Shown here: in pieces, positions 33,137 through 41,573 of the stretch
Layout of the letters: each line of letters begins with the position of its first letter
Numbering within the stretch: the first letter of the stretch is position 1
Source: Actinomycetes bacterium
GTDB lineage: Bacteria > Actinomycetota > Acidimicrobiia > Acidimicrobiales > Palsa-688
Direction: 5' to 3'
Assembly: GCA_021787365.1 (NCBI GenBank)
Contig: JAJYMB010000075.1
Location: forward strand, 1 to 51,376
Length of the DNA: 51,376 bases
The notes under the pieces: model-generated
Database searches by the model: none
The model's input: only the letters and a program-made list of their open reading frames with translations
What the model was told of the DNA's origin: nothing
Made by a program: the position numbers and the translations under genes

Positions 33137-34144
33137 TCAGGGGCGCGGGGGCCAGCGCCTCTCCCCGGGCGGCCGCCGGGCAGAGTCCTTGGGGGAGGGG
33201 CCGAGCGCCCAGGCCCGGCGCCACTCGGAGGCCTGTGGCCCCATGAGGCTGGGCGTCTCGCCTCGGGCCGCTCGGAGCCGGGCGGACCACCAGTCGGTGG
33301 ACACCTCGTCGGCAAGTGCCGCGATCGCAGCCTCGATGCGGCCCACCAGGTGGCGGGCGGGTACGTCGGGCGGGATGGGGGCGCCGAAGGTGACAGTTGT
33401 CTTGCCGAGGTAGAGGCGCTTGGACCCTCGGGGGAGCAGGCGCCCGGTCCCCTTTATGTAGACGGGGATGACGGGCCGGCCGCTGCGGGCGGCCAGCCAG
33501 GCGGCGCCACCCCGGTGCTCGCGCGCCCAGCCGTCGGGGCTGCGCCCCCCCTCGGGGAAGATGAGAAGGCTCCACCCTTGGTCGATGAGCAAAGCCGCCT
33601 GCTGGGCGGAGCGCCGGCTCACCCTGACGCGGTCTATGGGGACGGCGTTGGTGGTGAAGCTGAAGTAAAGCGCCCGCAGGCGGGACGTGAAGAAGTAGTC
33701 GGCGGCCCCCAGGGTCACGGTCTTGTTGCGCCAGCGGTCGGGCAGCACGGAGAGCACGAGGGGGGCGTCGAGGTGGCTGGCGTGGTTGGCCGCGAAAATG
33801 ACCGGGCCGTGCACCGCCTCGAAGCGGTCTGTGCCGACGACGGAGGGTTGGGCGACGGCGGCCATCACCGGTTTGGTGACCAGTTCGGTGTAGGCGGCCC
33901 TTGCCAGACGCACGGGGTAGCGCCGCGCCCAAGCTGTCTCGTAATCGACCCCCAGTGCCGAACGTTTTGGGGGACGGGGCACGGAGGCGGGCCAGCTCGG
34001 GGCCCCCAAGGGGAACGACAGGGGGAAACCGAGGGAGGGGCGCCTGGCCGTTCGCAGGCGGGGGGCCCAGGCTCGCCCGGCGTCAAGTGCCGGGGCCTGG
34101 CTGCCACGGGCCGGGTCGCCAGCTGCTGCGTTGTTACTCGACAC
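33137..34144 (-). CDS. 1-acyl-glycerol-3-phosphate acyltransferase (PlsC family)
   Basis: Membrane-associated acyltransferase of 335 residues, expected to acylate a lysophospholipid or a related alcohol. Motif I NHASHLD is near residue 120, motif III FPEGGRS near 200, and motif IV VIPVYIKG near 228. An N-terminal 80-residue Pro/Arg-rich extension and a basic C-terminal tail flank the domain. Start GTG 34144 lies inside the last codons of the DUF2088 gene, an 11-base overlap, so translational coupling is likely. Last gene of the four-gene operon 39523-33137. Confidence 0.87.
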   Translation of the reverse strand: MSSNNAAAGDPARGSQAPALDAGRAWAPRLRTARRPSLGFPLSFPLGAPSWPASVPRPPKRSALGVDYETAWARRYPVRLARAAYTELVTKPVMAAVAQPSVVGTDRFEAVHGPVIFAANHASHLDAPLVLSVLPDRWRNKTVTLGAADYFFTSRLRALYFSFTTNAVPIDRVRVSRRSAQQAALLIDQGWSLLIFPEGGRSPDGWAREHRGGAAWLAARSGRPVIPVYIKGTGRLLPRGSKRLYLGKTTVTFGAPIPPDVPARHLVGRIEAAIAALADEVSTDWWSARLRAARGETPSLMGPQASEWRRAWALGPSPKDSARRPPGERRWPPRP

Positions 34145-35720
34145 GGGCGAGCATGAGGGGAGGGCAGCGGAAGTAGGTGATGGTCGGATCCCGCCCCACC
34201 TGGTCTTCGGCCATCTCGAGGGCGTCTGCCAGGGTCGAGGCGGGCCGGAAGCCCATGCGGCGCACCGCCCGGCGGTTGCCGCCGACGATCACCGTGCTGC
34301 TCGCGTGCTCGAGCGCGTGAGCGCCCCAGTACCACATGTAGAAGGGGTGGACTCCGTGGTACGCGTAGCTCGTCCGGTAGAGGTGGCGGTACCAGTCGTC
34401 GGTGGCGAAGCGTTCTTCGTATGTCTTCTCGATCTCGGCGGGATCCGTGGTGGAGGCGAGGACCTCCTCGAAGAAGTCGATGTACGAGGGGTGGTGCACC
34501 GGGTGGAAGGCCCAGGGCGTGGGGTGGGACAAGATCACCACGCCGCCCGGCCGTACGAGGGGCTTCCCGATGTACATGTTGAAGAAGTAGCCGAGGCCGA
34601 GGCACATCACGAGGAGCGGGTTCATGATCGAGCCCACGTTGTAAGGCCCGACATGGGGCAGGCCGAAGATGACCACGTCGCTCTGGCCCTCGACGTCCAC
34701 GACCTGCTGGCGGTGCAGGTTGGCGATCGTCGCTTCGTGGACCACCTCGACCTCCCCGGCGTGGACGCTTGTCATTTGGTGGGGGGCGAGGACCGACTGG
34801 AAAAGGGAGCGCCTGGCGCGGGGTGAGAGCAGCTCGACGCCCCGGCTGGCCGCCATGAAGCTGGCGCGGTCCCGGAGGCCCCATTCCCACTCTCGTTTTT
34901 GCAGGAAGGCGAGCTGTGAGCCGAACGCGTCGTTGTTGAGCGTGGTCTCGATTTGGAAAACCTTTACGTGTTGGTTGAGGAGCCGGCCGATCCGCCAAGC
35001 GGAGGAGTGGAGCTCTGAATGCGGGCGGTCCATGAGGGAACGGCTGTGCTGGAGGGTGCGGACATTGTGGTGGTGGCGCACGCTCTTGTAGCTCATGAGC
35101 CCGGTGGAGGTCGACTTGTGACCACCGTCCATGGCGACGAGGTTGATGTTGACGTAGACGAGGAGGTCGGACTCGGCGACACGGCGGTTTACCTCCACGT
35201 CTTCACCGAGGTCGGTCTTGCCGAGCATCACCAGGCCCTTCGGGTCTTCGGCGTCGTGCTGGAGCAGCTTGCCGGAAGGGGCGAAGGCGTCATAGACCCT
35301 GTCGCCGAGGGCGTGGCGCAACTCGGCCTCGGTCATGCGCCGGTGAAGCCCGAGCGCAGCGATGAGCACCACGTCGTCGACCCCGGCGTCGGCGGCCAAG
35401 TCCAAGACGGCCTCGATCACCCTTTGGCGGTTGTCCGGCCGGCGCATCGGGGGCAGCGGCAGGGAGAGGTCGTCGAACGCGATCGTGAGGCGCATCCCGG
35501 GTCGCAGGAGTTCCGGCAGGGGCGGGCGGTCTCCCAGGGGGTTGAGGAGCGCGGCGCGTATGGCGGCGTCGGGGTCGGGGAGCGGAGCGAGCGGCTCGGG
35601 GGCGTAGACGATGCGGCTGCGCTCGGCTGGGAGCCGCTCCAGCCGGAAACCTTCCCCGTGCCAGATGAGCGCAGGGGGAGTGGAGCGGTCAACTTCGAGG
35701 ACGAACCCAGGGCGGGGCAT
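34134..35720 (-). CDS. Lactate racemase-domain protein (LarA/DUF2088 family)
   Basis: A 528-residue protein with an N-terminal LarA-type domain. FDDLSLPLPPMRRPDNR is near residue 95, and LIAALGLHRRMTEAELRHALG matches the family's ALGxHRxMTxxE signature near 145. MDGGHKSTSTGLMSYKS near 215 corresponds to the GGxKxxxPG region but is altered. LarA uses a nickel pincer cofactor on a lysine; whether this divergent protein binds it is open. The long C-terminal half (250-528) is rich in aromatic residues (GYFFNMYIG, WYRHLYRTSYAYHG) and specific to this subgroup. Three bases separate it from the dehydrogenase, and it overlaps plsC. The reaction is unknown. Confidence 0.78.
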   Translation of the reverse strand: MPRPGFVLEVDRSTPPALIWHGEGFRLERLPAERSRIVYAPEPLAPLPDPDAAIRAALLNPLGDRPPLPELLRPGMRLTIAFDDLSLPLPPMRRPDNRQRVIEAVLDLAADAGVDDVVLIAALGLHRRMTEAELRHALGDRVYDAFAPSGKLLQHDAEDPKGLVMLGKTDLGEDVEVNRRVAESDLLVYVNINLVAMDGGHKSTSTGLMSYKSVRHHHNVRTLQHSRSLMDRPHSELHSSAWRIGRLLNQHVKVFQIETTLNNDAFGSQLAFLQKREWEWGLRDRASFMAASRGVELLSPRARRSLFQSVLAPHQMTSVHAGEVEVVHEATIANLHRQQVVDVEGQSDVVIFGLPHVGPYNVGSIMNPLLVMCLGLGYFFNMYIGKPLVRPGGVVILSHPTPWAFHPVHHPSYIDFFEEVLASTTDPAEIEKTYEERFATDDWYRHLYRTSYAYHGVHPFYMWYWGAHALEHASSTVIVGGNRRAVRRMGFRPASTLADALEMAEDQVGRDPTITYFRCPPLMLARVE

Positions 35721-35723
35721 GGC

Positions 35724-37013
35724 TCAGCCAGCCTCCCCGCTAGCCGGCAGGCGTTCCGGACTTTCCCCCAAAACTTCCCCCGAACCTCCACCCGGCAAGC
35801 CGGGTGCCTGCAGGTACGAAAGCCTCCTGGGCTCTCCTCGCATGTCGAAGGCAACCTTGACGGCTCCCCGTCGGCCCGCGCTCGCAGCGTGCTCCACCGC
35901 TTCCGCCGAGCGCTCGAGAGGGTAGGTAGCTGATACCAGGCGTTCCAAGCGAGCCGCCTCGGCAAGCTCGAAGGCGAGGTCGAAGCTGTGCCTGCCGCCG
36001 ACCGCCGGTTCGGGGCCGTAGGTGTAGGAGCCCACCAGGTGGACCTCGCGCTGCCAGAGCGGGGTGAGGTCGGTATTGGTTTGCCCCGGCATGCCGGTGA
36101 GCACGAGGTAGCCGCCCGGCAGGGCCACGGCCAGGGCCGCGGCAAGCGAGTCGGCGGTCCCGGCGCAGTCGATGACGAGGGGGGCGCCCCCGGAGAGCTG
36201 GCCGTTGTCGAGCATCCACGAGCCCGTGGCCCGCCTGACGGCGCGGCGCACTTCCGAAGGTGAGGCAACCGACGTGGCCCCGAGCTTGGTGGCCAGTTCG
36301 CGCTGGTGGGGGTACTTGGCCACGGCAATGACCCGGGTGACGTCCTCGCGCCAGCGGGCCAGGGCGGCGACCACGCAGAGGCCGAGAGTCCCAGCTCCGA
36401 TGACCACGGCGACCGGTTCGTCGCCCGGGCCGGCGCCGCAGGCGGGCGCGCTGAGCGCGGCATGCACCGCGCAGGCGGCCGGCTCGACGAGGACCGCAGC
36501 TTCATCCGGCATACCTTCGGGCACGAAGTGAAGCTGGCTCTCGTGGGCCACGAAGGAGTGCGACCAGCCTCCACCCGTGTCTCGGCAGTACCCGGTCTGG
36601 AGCCCGGGCGCGAGGTGCCCTCCCGTCAGGTTGGTGCACTGCCGGCGCCGTCCTGCCGCGCAAGATGCGCAGGGTGGGTCGATACCGCGCGCCTCGCAGC
36701 CGAGCACGGGCTCCACGACTGCGCGACGGCCGTCAGCTGTGTCCGCCACGACCTCGTGGCCAGGCACGAAGGGGAAGCTGACGAGGGGCTCGAACCAGCG
36801 CGACGAGCGCCCGTCGACCGTGGCCAGGTCGCTCCCGCAGATGCCCGAGAGCCGTGGCGAGAGCCGCTGCCAGCCCGGGCCGGGCAGCGCCGGCGGGTCG
36901 GCGTCCACCAGCCGGAGGGGCCCCACCCGTCCGCCGGCCCCGGCTTTCCAGCCCGAGGCGATACGCGCCGCGGCGAAGCGGGCCAGGGAATGCTCGACCT
37001 GGAGGGCCTTCAT
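35724..37013 (-). CDS. Zinc-binding medium-chain alcohol dehydrogenase
   Basis: A 429-residue MDR protein. Catalytic zinc ligands are Cys in GICGSD (near 58) and His-Glu in FVPGHEV (near 85). The structural-zinc cysteines appear as CASCAAGRRRQC (near 115), partly atypical. The Rossmann motif VIGAGTLGLCVVAAL is near 205 and VIDCAGTADSL near 285. The last 30 residues (GLPGGGSGEVLGESPERL) are an extra tail. It begins in an ATGA overlap with the reductase-HAD gene stop, and ends 3 bases before the DUF2088 gene. In this operon, oxidation or reduction of a fatty alcohol/aldehyde or of a polyol is the natural guess. Confidence 0.85.
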   Translation of the reverse strand: MKALQVEHSLARFAAARIASGWKAGAGGRVGPLRLVDADPPALPGPGWQRLSPRLSGICGSDLATVDGRSSRWFEPLVSFPFVPGHEVVADTADGRRAVVEPVLGCEARGIDPPCASCAAGRRRQCTNLTGGHLAPGLQTGYCRDTGGGWSHSFVAHESQLHFVPEGMPDEAAVLVEPAACAVHAALSAPACGAGPGDEPVAVVIGAGTLGLCVVAALARWREDVTRVIAVAKYPHQRELATKLGATSVASPSEVRRAVRRATGSWMLDNGQLSGGAPLVIDCAGTADSLAAALAVALPGGYLVLTGMPGQTNTDLTPLWQREVHLVGSYTYGPEPAVGGRHSFDLAFELAEAARLERLVSATYPLERSAEAVEHAASAGRRGAVKVAFDMRGEPRRLSYLQAPGLPGGGSGEVLGESPERLPASGEAG

Positions 37014-39523
37014 ATCTTCCTTAGACCTCCGGAGCCCGTCTTTGGGCTCACAGTCCTTGGGGGGCGCTCTCGCAGGGCCATTGCTCCCTGCTCTCGCGGG
37101 GCCGTGGCGCCCTGCTGCCCCGTTGCGCCTGGCTTGTCCGCTCGGTAGTTGTCACCGTGCCGAGCGCCCAGCTTTAGCGGCCCGAAGGGGAGCAGCGGCC
37201 GCCGGAACCCAGGGGCTCGCGACCAGTGCTCGACGGGCCAGCCTCGCTTGCGCGCGACGGTGGCGAGTTTGGTTTCGGGGTTGACTGCGACCGGGAACCC
37301 TGCCGCTTCGAGCATGGGGAGGTCGCTCGTCGAGTCTGCATAGGCGACACACTGGGCGAGCTCGAGGCCGTGCGCGGCGGCGTAATCGGCCATGAGGAGC
37401 GCCCTTGCTTCCCCCGTGGGGGGGGCCTCGTCCAGTTCCCCCAGGAGTTCCCCACCGGCGCTGCGCATGTGGGCAGAGACGACGTCGTCGAACAGAGGCT
37501 TGAACGGCTCGATGAGGAAGTCGAGGGCGCCGGTGATGAGGAGCGTCCTGTGCCCGAGGGCCCGGTGCTCGCGTACCCTCCGGATACCGGCCGGGAAAGC
37601 CTTGGAGAGCAGCAGGTCGCTCGTCATCTCCCAGGCTTCCCCCTCCAGTTCCCCGGGGTCTGCCCCCTCGTAGCGGCGGTAGAACCAGCGTAGGAAGTCG
37701 CCCCTGTCCAGGTTGTCCAGCCTCAACATGCGAGGCGCCTCGAGAAGGGTGCGAGCCGTGAAGCGGGCGCGCTCGGCGAGGCCCATCTGCCTCGTCGCGA
37801 GCCAGGCGTAGCTGTCGACCACGTTGGTCGCGACCAAGGTGTTCTCGAGGTCGAAGACGGCGAGCTGGCGGTCGGGGGAGAGCACGGCACGGCGAGCCCT
37901 TTGTTCCCGGGAGCGCCCCGCCGGCGCCGGCCGGCGGCGGCCGTCGGCCTGAGGTACCCGGGCGTGCGCTACCACGGCTGGGAGGTAGATGTCTTGGCAG
38001 TAGCGCCGCCAGTCGATGACGGCGGGGTCGAAGCAAAACTCCCGGCGCTCTTCGGGCGATAGCGAGTCCTGTAGCCGGAGCAGCCTTTGGACTGAGAAAA
38101 CGGCTTCGGTCTCGGTATAGGAACCATAAAGGTCGACATAGCTGAGCGCCCGCTCGGCGTCGTCCCGGCGCTTCTCGACCCGTGCCGCCAGATCCGCCTT
38201 GCTGCCTCGGAGGGGCATGGCCTGCAGGGCCCGTTCCGCCCCTTCGAGCAGGTTCGTCGCCCGGCGCAGCTGGCGTTGCACCCGCCGGCGCCCGGGGAAG
38301 GTCCACTGCGGGACCTCGATCGGCTGTCCCTTGTCGTCGGCGAGCGGGTGCTCGGAGAACCACTCGCGCACGAAGCTGACCAGCTGCCCGTAGCGCAAGG
38401 GGTTGCGGGCGCCCGATGCGGCGTGCACGATGTCGGGCCCGGCGACAGGCCCTCGGGCGGCCACCGCCAGGATCGCCGACACCACGAGATCCACCGGGAT
38501 CACGTCGATGACGCCTTCAGGGATGCCCGGGAACTCTCTTAGGAGGCCCTTGGCGTAACTGATGATGACCGGGTCGGCCATGCGGAAGCCACGGGTCCAG
38601 CCAGGGTGGGGCTCGGCCAACGAAGCCTCGATGATCGAGGGTCGGACCAGGCTGAGCGGGAGGTCGGCGCGCTCTTCCAGCAGCGCCCACTCGCCCAGGG
38701 CTTTCGAGTAGGCGTAGGCGTCGGGCCAGCCGAGGGCCTGGGCACGGGCCTTTCCGAGTTCGACCAGGCGGTCGTCGGCCCATTCCGCGCGCAGATCCTC
38801 GGTCTTTTCGGCCAGGAGGGGGACCCCGGCCGCGCCGAGCTCGGCCCGCGCCTGTCGGCGGAAGCGGGCGAGCATCTCGGGGGCGCGGCTGGCCGATTCG
38901 GCGTCCGAACGTGCCCGGCGCGCGGCCGCCACCTCGGCGCGCCAGTCGACCTGGGGGGAAAAGGGTGTCTCCGCGAGCGCTGCCTCAGGGGCTAGGCCTC
39001 GGCGGCCGCCGGCGACGTAGGCGGTTGACACGGCAATGAGGTGGGGCAGGGCCGGACGGGGTGGTCCGTCGCCCTGCGGCCCCCGTTCTCGAGCCGCCTG
39101 CCTGAGGGCGGCCGCCACGCGCGACGGGCCGAGGAGGTTGACCTCGACCGCCGCGTCGAGGGGGGCGTCGAAGCTGACTGTGGCGGCCGAATGCACGACC
39201 GTGGAGCAACTGGCCAGCACCTCCCGGCCCGCTGCGTCGAGCCCGAGCCCATCGACCGTGACGTCGCCGGCCAGCGGTATGACCCGTCGCGACGCCTCCT
39301 CGTCGAACCGGTGGCCGAGCTCGCGACGTAACCGCCGGAAGCAGTCATTGGCGAGCACGTCGCGCCGTGCGCGTTCCGCGGCCCCTCGCCGCCCCGGCCG
39401 GACCAGGAGGACGACCTCTGTCTCAGGGAGGCAGCGCAGCACCCGCTCGGTGAGGGCCGTTCCTAGGAAACCGGTGGCCCCGGTTATGGCGATACGCCGG
39501 CCCTCGAGGGCTTCTCGCAGCAC
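37010..39523 (-). CDS. Fusion of fatty acyl-CoA reductase-type SDR and HAD-IB phosphatase
   Basis: An 837-residue two-domain protein, first gene of the operon. Residues 1-380 form an extended SDR of the fatty acyl-CoA reductase type: NAD(P) motif TGATGFLG (14-21), VVHSAATVSFDAPL, and catalytic YAYSK near 270 followed by LVRPSIIEAS. Residues 380-540 are a helical linker with the FAR C-terminal look. Residues 555-790 are a HAD-IB phosphatase: motif I FDLENTLV (nucleophile Asp558, Glu560 in place of the usual second Asp), LLITGALDF and YADSTSDLPML. A repetitive tail (ATGQQGATAPREQGAMA) ends it. Start GTG 39523. Likely makes a long-chain alcohol or aldehyde and removes a phosphate; substrates are inferred. 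Confidence 0.85.
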   Translation of the reverse strand: MLREALEGRRIAITGATGFLGTALTERVLRCLPETEVVLLVRPGRRGAAERARRDVLANDCFRRLRRELGHRFDEEASRRVIPLAGDVTVDGLGLDAAGREVLASCSTVVHSAATVSFDAPLDAAVEVNLLGPSRVAAALRQAARERGPQGDGPPRPALPHLIAVSTAYVAGGRRGLAPEAALAETPFSPQVDWRAEVAAARRARSDAESASRAPEMLARFRRQARAELGAAGVPLLAEKTEDLRAEWADDRLVELGKARAQALGWPDAYAYSKALGEWALLEERADLPLSLVRPSIIEASLAEPHPGWTRGFRMADPVIISYAKGLLREFPGIPEGVIDVIPVDLVVSAILAVAARGPVAGPDIVHAASGARNPLRYGQLVSFVREWFSEHPLADDKGQPIEVPQWTFPGRRRVQRQLRRATNLLEGAERALQAMPLRGSKADLAARVEKRRDDAERALSYVDLYGSYTETEAVFSVQRLLRLQDSLSPEERREFCFDPAVIDWRRYCQDIYLPAVVAHARVPQADGRRRPAPAGRSREQRARRAVLSPDRQLAVFDLENTLVATNVVDSYAWLATRQMGLAERARFTARTLLEAPRMLRLDNLDRGDFLRWFYRRYEGADPGELEGEAWEMTSDLLLSKAFPAGIRRVREHRALGHRTLLITGALDFLIEPFKPLFDDVVSAHMRSAGGELLGELDEAPPTGEARALLMADYAAAHGLELAQCVAYADSTSDLPMLEAAGFPVAVNPETKLATVARKRGWPVEHWSRAPGFRRPLLPFGPLKLGARHGDNYRADKPGATGQQGATAPREQGAMALRERPPRTVSPKTGSGGLRKI

Positions 39524-39606
39524 CCCTCGTGTCTACCACGCCGGCCGGCACGCTCCGCAGGAAGGCGCCGGCGTGGGGCTACCCCGGGTTGTCTGGTGGA
39601 GCTGCT

Positions 39607-39624
39607 CCCCGACGATGGTCGGGG
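39607..39624 (-). terminator. Hairpin after the 41020-39684 gene pair
   Basis: CCCCGAC, loop gatg, GTCGGGG: a perfect 7-bp G+C stem, 60 bases past the stop at 39684 and before the reductase-HAD start at 39523. No T-run is seen, so termination efficiency is uncertain. Confidence 0.45.
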
Positions 39625-39683
39625 CGCGGCCTCAGCGGGCATCACCCCTCTCGGGCTGGTCGGTTAGGGCCTGGGCCGGGCGG

Positions 39684-40397
39684 TCAGGGCTTGCGCCCGC
39701 CGGCGCGGGTCTTCTGGGCCGGCGGCGTGTAGCGGGAGCTGGCCGCGGGCAACGGGCGCCCAGAGGCGGTCCTGGCCTCCTGTTTGCTCCGGCCAGAGCG
39801 GGCGCGGGTCCCCTTGGGCGCCGCGCCATTTCGCGACGCGCTGCGAGCGGCGCCGGCGCCCGCGCTCGCCCGGGCCGGGCGGTGCTGGTCCAGCCAGGCC
39901 TTTTGCTCCTTGTTCATGCGGAAAATGAGCATCCAGAGCACGTACGCGGCCGGCACCAAGAAGGCGAGCCACATGCCGTCAGAGAACCCCTTCGGGAGCG
40001 GGGTGCCCACCCCGATGGCTGCCGCCAGCATGAAGGCGATGCCTGTTACCAACCGCCGGCGCCAGTAGATGGTGACGGCTGCCGCAGCGGCTAGGACGAC
40101 GAGGATGATCGCTTCCTGCGAGTGGTAAGGCGGGACGATTGTCGTTGTGGCATGGAACTTGCCGTCGCTGCCCTTGACCTGTCCGTGCACGACGTCGGTG
40201 CTGAGGAACGAGACCAGCCCGACGAGCAGGAGGAAGGCGCTCGTGTAGAGGCCATACGCGGGCTCGGGCTTCCTCATCTCCTTGCTGGCCGCACGCGCTT
40301 GCCTCACCAGCTCGGAGCGCGCTGCCCGCTCCTCTGCCCTTTGCCGGCGCTCCGCCTCGGTCGCCGGCGAGGACTGCCCTCGCCGCAGGAGGCTCAC
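39684..40397 (-). CDS. Four-helix membrane protein of unknown function
   Basis: Start GTG 40397 overlaps the upstream stop as GTGA. The 237-residue protein has a charged N-terminus (residues 10-50, many Arg/Ala) and four hydrophobic segments: YTSAFLLLVGLVSFL (about 52-67), AIILVVLAAAAAVTIYW (98-115), GIAFMLAAAIGVG (120-135) and GMWLAFLVPAAYVLWMLIF (140-160). A 75-residue highly basic, Ala/Ser-rich tail (RNGAAPKGTRARSGRSKQ) follows and may bind nucleic acid or membrane phospholipid. Translated together with the acidic protein encoded just upstream; opposite net charges suggest an interaction, which is inference. No family is recognised. Confidence 0.7.
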   Translation of the reverse strand: MSLLRRGQSSPATEAERRQRAEERAARSELVRQARAASKEMRKPEPAYGLYTSAFLLLVGLVSFLSTDVVHGQVKGSDGKFHATTTIVPPYHSQEAIILVVLAAAAAVTIYWRRRLVTGIAFMLAAAIGVGTPLPKGFSDGMWLAFLVPAAYVLWMLIFRMNKEQKAWLDQHRPARASAGAGAARSASRNGAAPKGTRARSGRSKQEARTASGRPLPAASSRYTPPAQKTRAGGRKP

Positions 40398-41020
40398 GCC
40401 CCGCCGGCCTCTTCCTCGCCGGCGCCACCCTCTCCACGACCGGTACCTGAGCCGGTGCCACCAAAATGGCTGCCGGCCGAAGGCTCGCCACTCCGCTCGG
40501 CGGCGGCTTGGTCGCCCGCAGCCGCATCGTCCCCGGCTGCGAGCAGCCACGGCCGGACGGTGACCGAGCTCTGGCGGGGCCCGAGCTGCTCCAGCTGGGC
40601 CTCGACGGGAAGGTCCTTGGGAGGCTCGCCGGAGGTCTCCATGACGATCGCCGGCTCTTTACGCTCGGGCTCGAAAACCTCTTTGAGGCCGAACGCGACG
40701 GCGGTCAGCACTGTCCCGGTTGCGCTACGGCTCCGCCACCGCTCGGCCCAGTCGGGCAGGCTGGTCCGGCGGGCAGCTTCCTTCTCCAGCAGCTCCTCAG
40801 TGCCTTCGGGGGCGGCCAGACGCACGTGCCGGCGTCCTTGCTCGTCGAAGGTCTCTTCCTGCTCGCCAGCCCCTTCGTCCAGCTCCTCGTCGGTCACTTC
40901 GAAGAACTCGGCCTCTTCGGTGAAGGCTCCTTCGTCGGCAGCCCAAGGAGAAAGGGAAGAACGGGTATCCCTGCCGGCGTCGGCCTCAGGCACGTGGCCC
41001 TCCTGGCTCACTTCGTCCAC
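40394..41020 (-). CDS. Acidic hypothetical protein
   Basis: A 208-residue, strongly acidic protein (EEAEFFEVTDEELDEGAGEQ near residue 35) with a short conserved-looking core, TSLPDWAERWRSRSATGTVL then FGLKEVFEPERKEPAIVMET (about 88-130). A low-complexity Gly/Glu-rich end (GGTGSGTGRGEGGAGEEE) follows. There is no signal peptide or membrane segment. It begins at ATG 41020 and overlaps the membrane-protein gene by 4 bases. The core motif implies a real gene although I cannot name the family. Confidence 0.6.
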   Translation of the reverse strand: MDEVSQEGHVPEADAGRDTRSSLSPWAADEGAFTEEAEFFEVTDEELDEGAGEQEETFDEQGRRHVRLAAPEGTEELLEKEAARRTSLPDWAERWRSRSATGTVLTAVAFGLKEVFEPERKEPAIVMETSGEPPKDLPVEAQLEQLGPRQSSVTVRPWLLAAGDDAAAGDQAAAERSGEPSAGSHFGGTGSGTGRGEGGAGEEEAGGA

Positions 41021-41136
41021 CTCTCCAAGCTACCGCTTCGGGGAGGTTGGGCCTCGCCGTCCCGGGGCGGCCGGGATGTGGTGTCAGGTCCCTACTAGTC
41101 GCGGCCTGGTCGCGGCCCGGGCCGTCCACCGCCGCT

Positions 41137-41196
41137 CTCCGTGCTTCCCCTCTCCGTGCTTCCCCTCTCCGTGCTTCTTTTCTCCGTGCTTCTTTG
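41137..41196. repeat. 15-bp tandem repeat
   Basis: Four units of ctccgtgcttcccct (41137, 41152, 41167, 41182), the last two with cttttt-type ends. It occupies the 282-base gap between the acidic-protein gene and tRNA-Val(CAC), with no gene seen there. Confidence 0.8.
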
Positions 41197-41302
41197 TGCT
41201 CCTGAGGGGCCTGCCGGCCGGGGGCCGTTGCGGGCGCGAGGTTCGGCCCAGGACCGGCCGGCGGCTAAGCTTTGGCTGGCCGCCGGCTCCTGCCGGCGCA
41301 CC

Positions 41303-41379
41303 GGGCGCTTAGCTCAGTTGGTTAGAGCGCAGCCTTCACACGGCTGAGGCCGGAGGTTCGAGTCCTCTAGCGCCCACCA
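41303..41379 (+). tRNA. tRNA-Val (anticodon CAC)
   Basis: The acceptor stem is GGGCGCT (41303-41309) with AGCGCCC (41369-41375), and the D arm is GCTC/GAGC. The anticodon stem CAGCC/GGCTG encloses loop TTCACAC, giving anticodon CAC at 41337-41339. The T arm is GGAGG-TTCGAGT-CCTCT, the discriminator is A, and CCA (41377-41379) is encoded. It reads GUG valine codons. Its 3' end is the likely integration site of the element to the right. Confidence 0.95.
41367..41378 (+). other. Left attachment/target-duplication repeat
   Basis: CTAGCGCCCACC inside the tRNA-Val(CAC) 3' end (T-stem end, acceptor strand, discriminator and CC). Integration here would preserve the tRNA. Confidence 0.55.
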
Positions 41380-41422
41380 CATCGTCGTAGCGCTAGGAGG
41401 GCAGGGCCGCCCAAGTGGCACC

Positions 41423-41492
41423 TAACCCGGACAGCCCGCCCGCCCAAACCGGGAGGACCCGGAGGGTCTGTGTCCGGGTTATGTCCGGATTA
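41423..41492. repeat. TGTCCGG repeats at the left end of the element
   Basis: TGTCCGGGTTA (41471-41481) and TGTCCGGATTA (41482-41492) are adjacent direct repeats, TAACCCGGACA (41423-41433) is an exact inverted copy, and TGTCCG recurs at 41514. They lie 45-140 bases inside the putative left end, where recombinase arm sites, terminal repeats or replication iterons are expected. I see no convincing gene in 41380-41949; short ORFs there are Pro/Ala-rich and unsupported. Confidence 0.6.
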
Positions 41493-41543
41493 CCTAGGGT
41501 TTTTGCAGGTCAATGTCCGTGCTGGAGTAGAAGAAACGTGACG

Positions 41544-41573
41544 CTAGCCGTGACATCGGGCTGTCACGGCTAG
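41544..41573 (-). terminator. Perfect 12-bp stem at the left end of the element
   Basis: CTAGCCGTGACA, 6-base loop, TGTCACGGCTAG. It lies downstream of the long minus-strand gene run and could end its transcription; without a T-run it could equally be a protein-binding palindrome of the element end. Confidence 0.5.

Noticed and set aside
32432..34156. 574-residue plus-strand frame opposite LysR and PlsC
   Set aside because: Both minus-strand genes have clear family motifs, and the plus frame has none.
41380..41450. Terminal inverted repeats matching the right end of the element
   Set aside because: Comparing the bases just inside both 12-bp repeats (left acatcgtcgtagcg, right complement tcgctcgtattcg) gives only a weak gapped resemblance, not enough to call.
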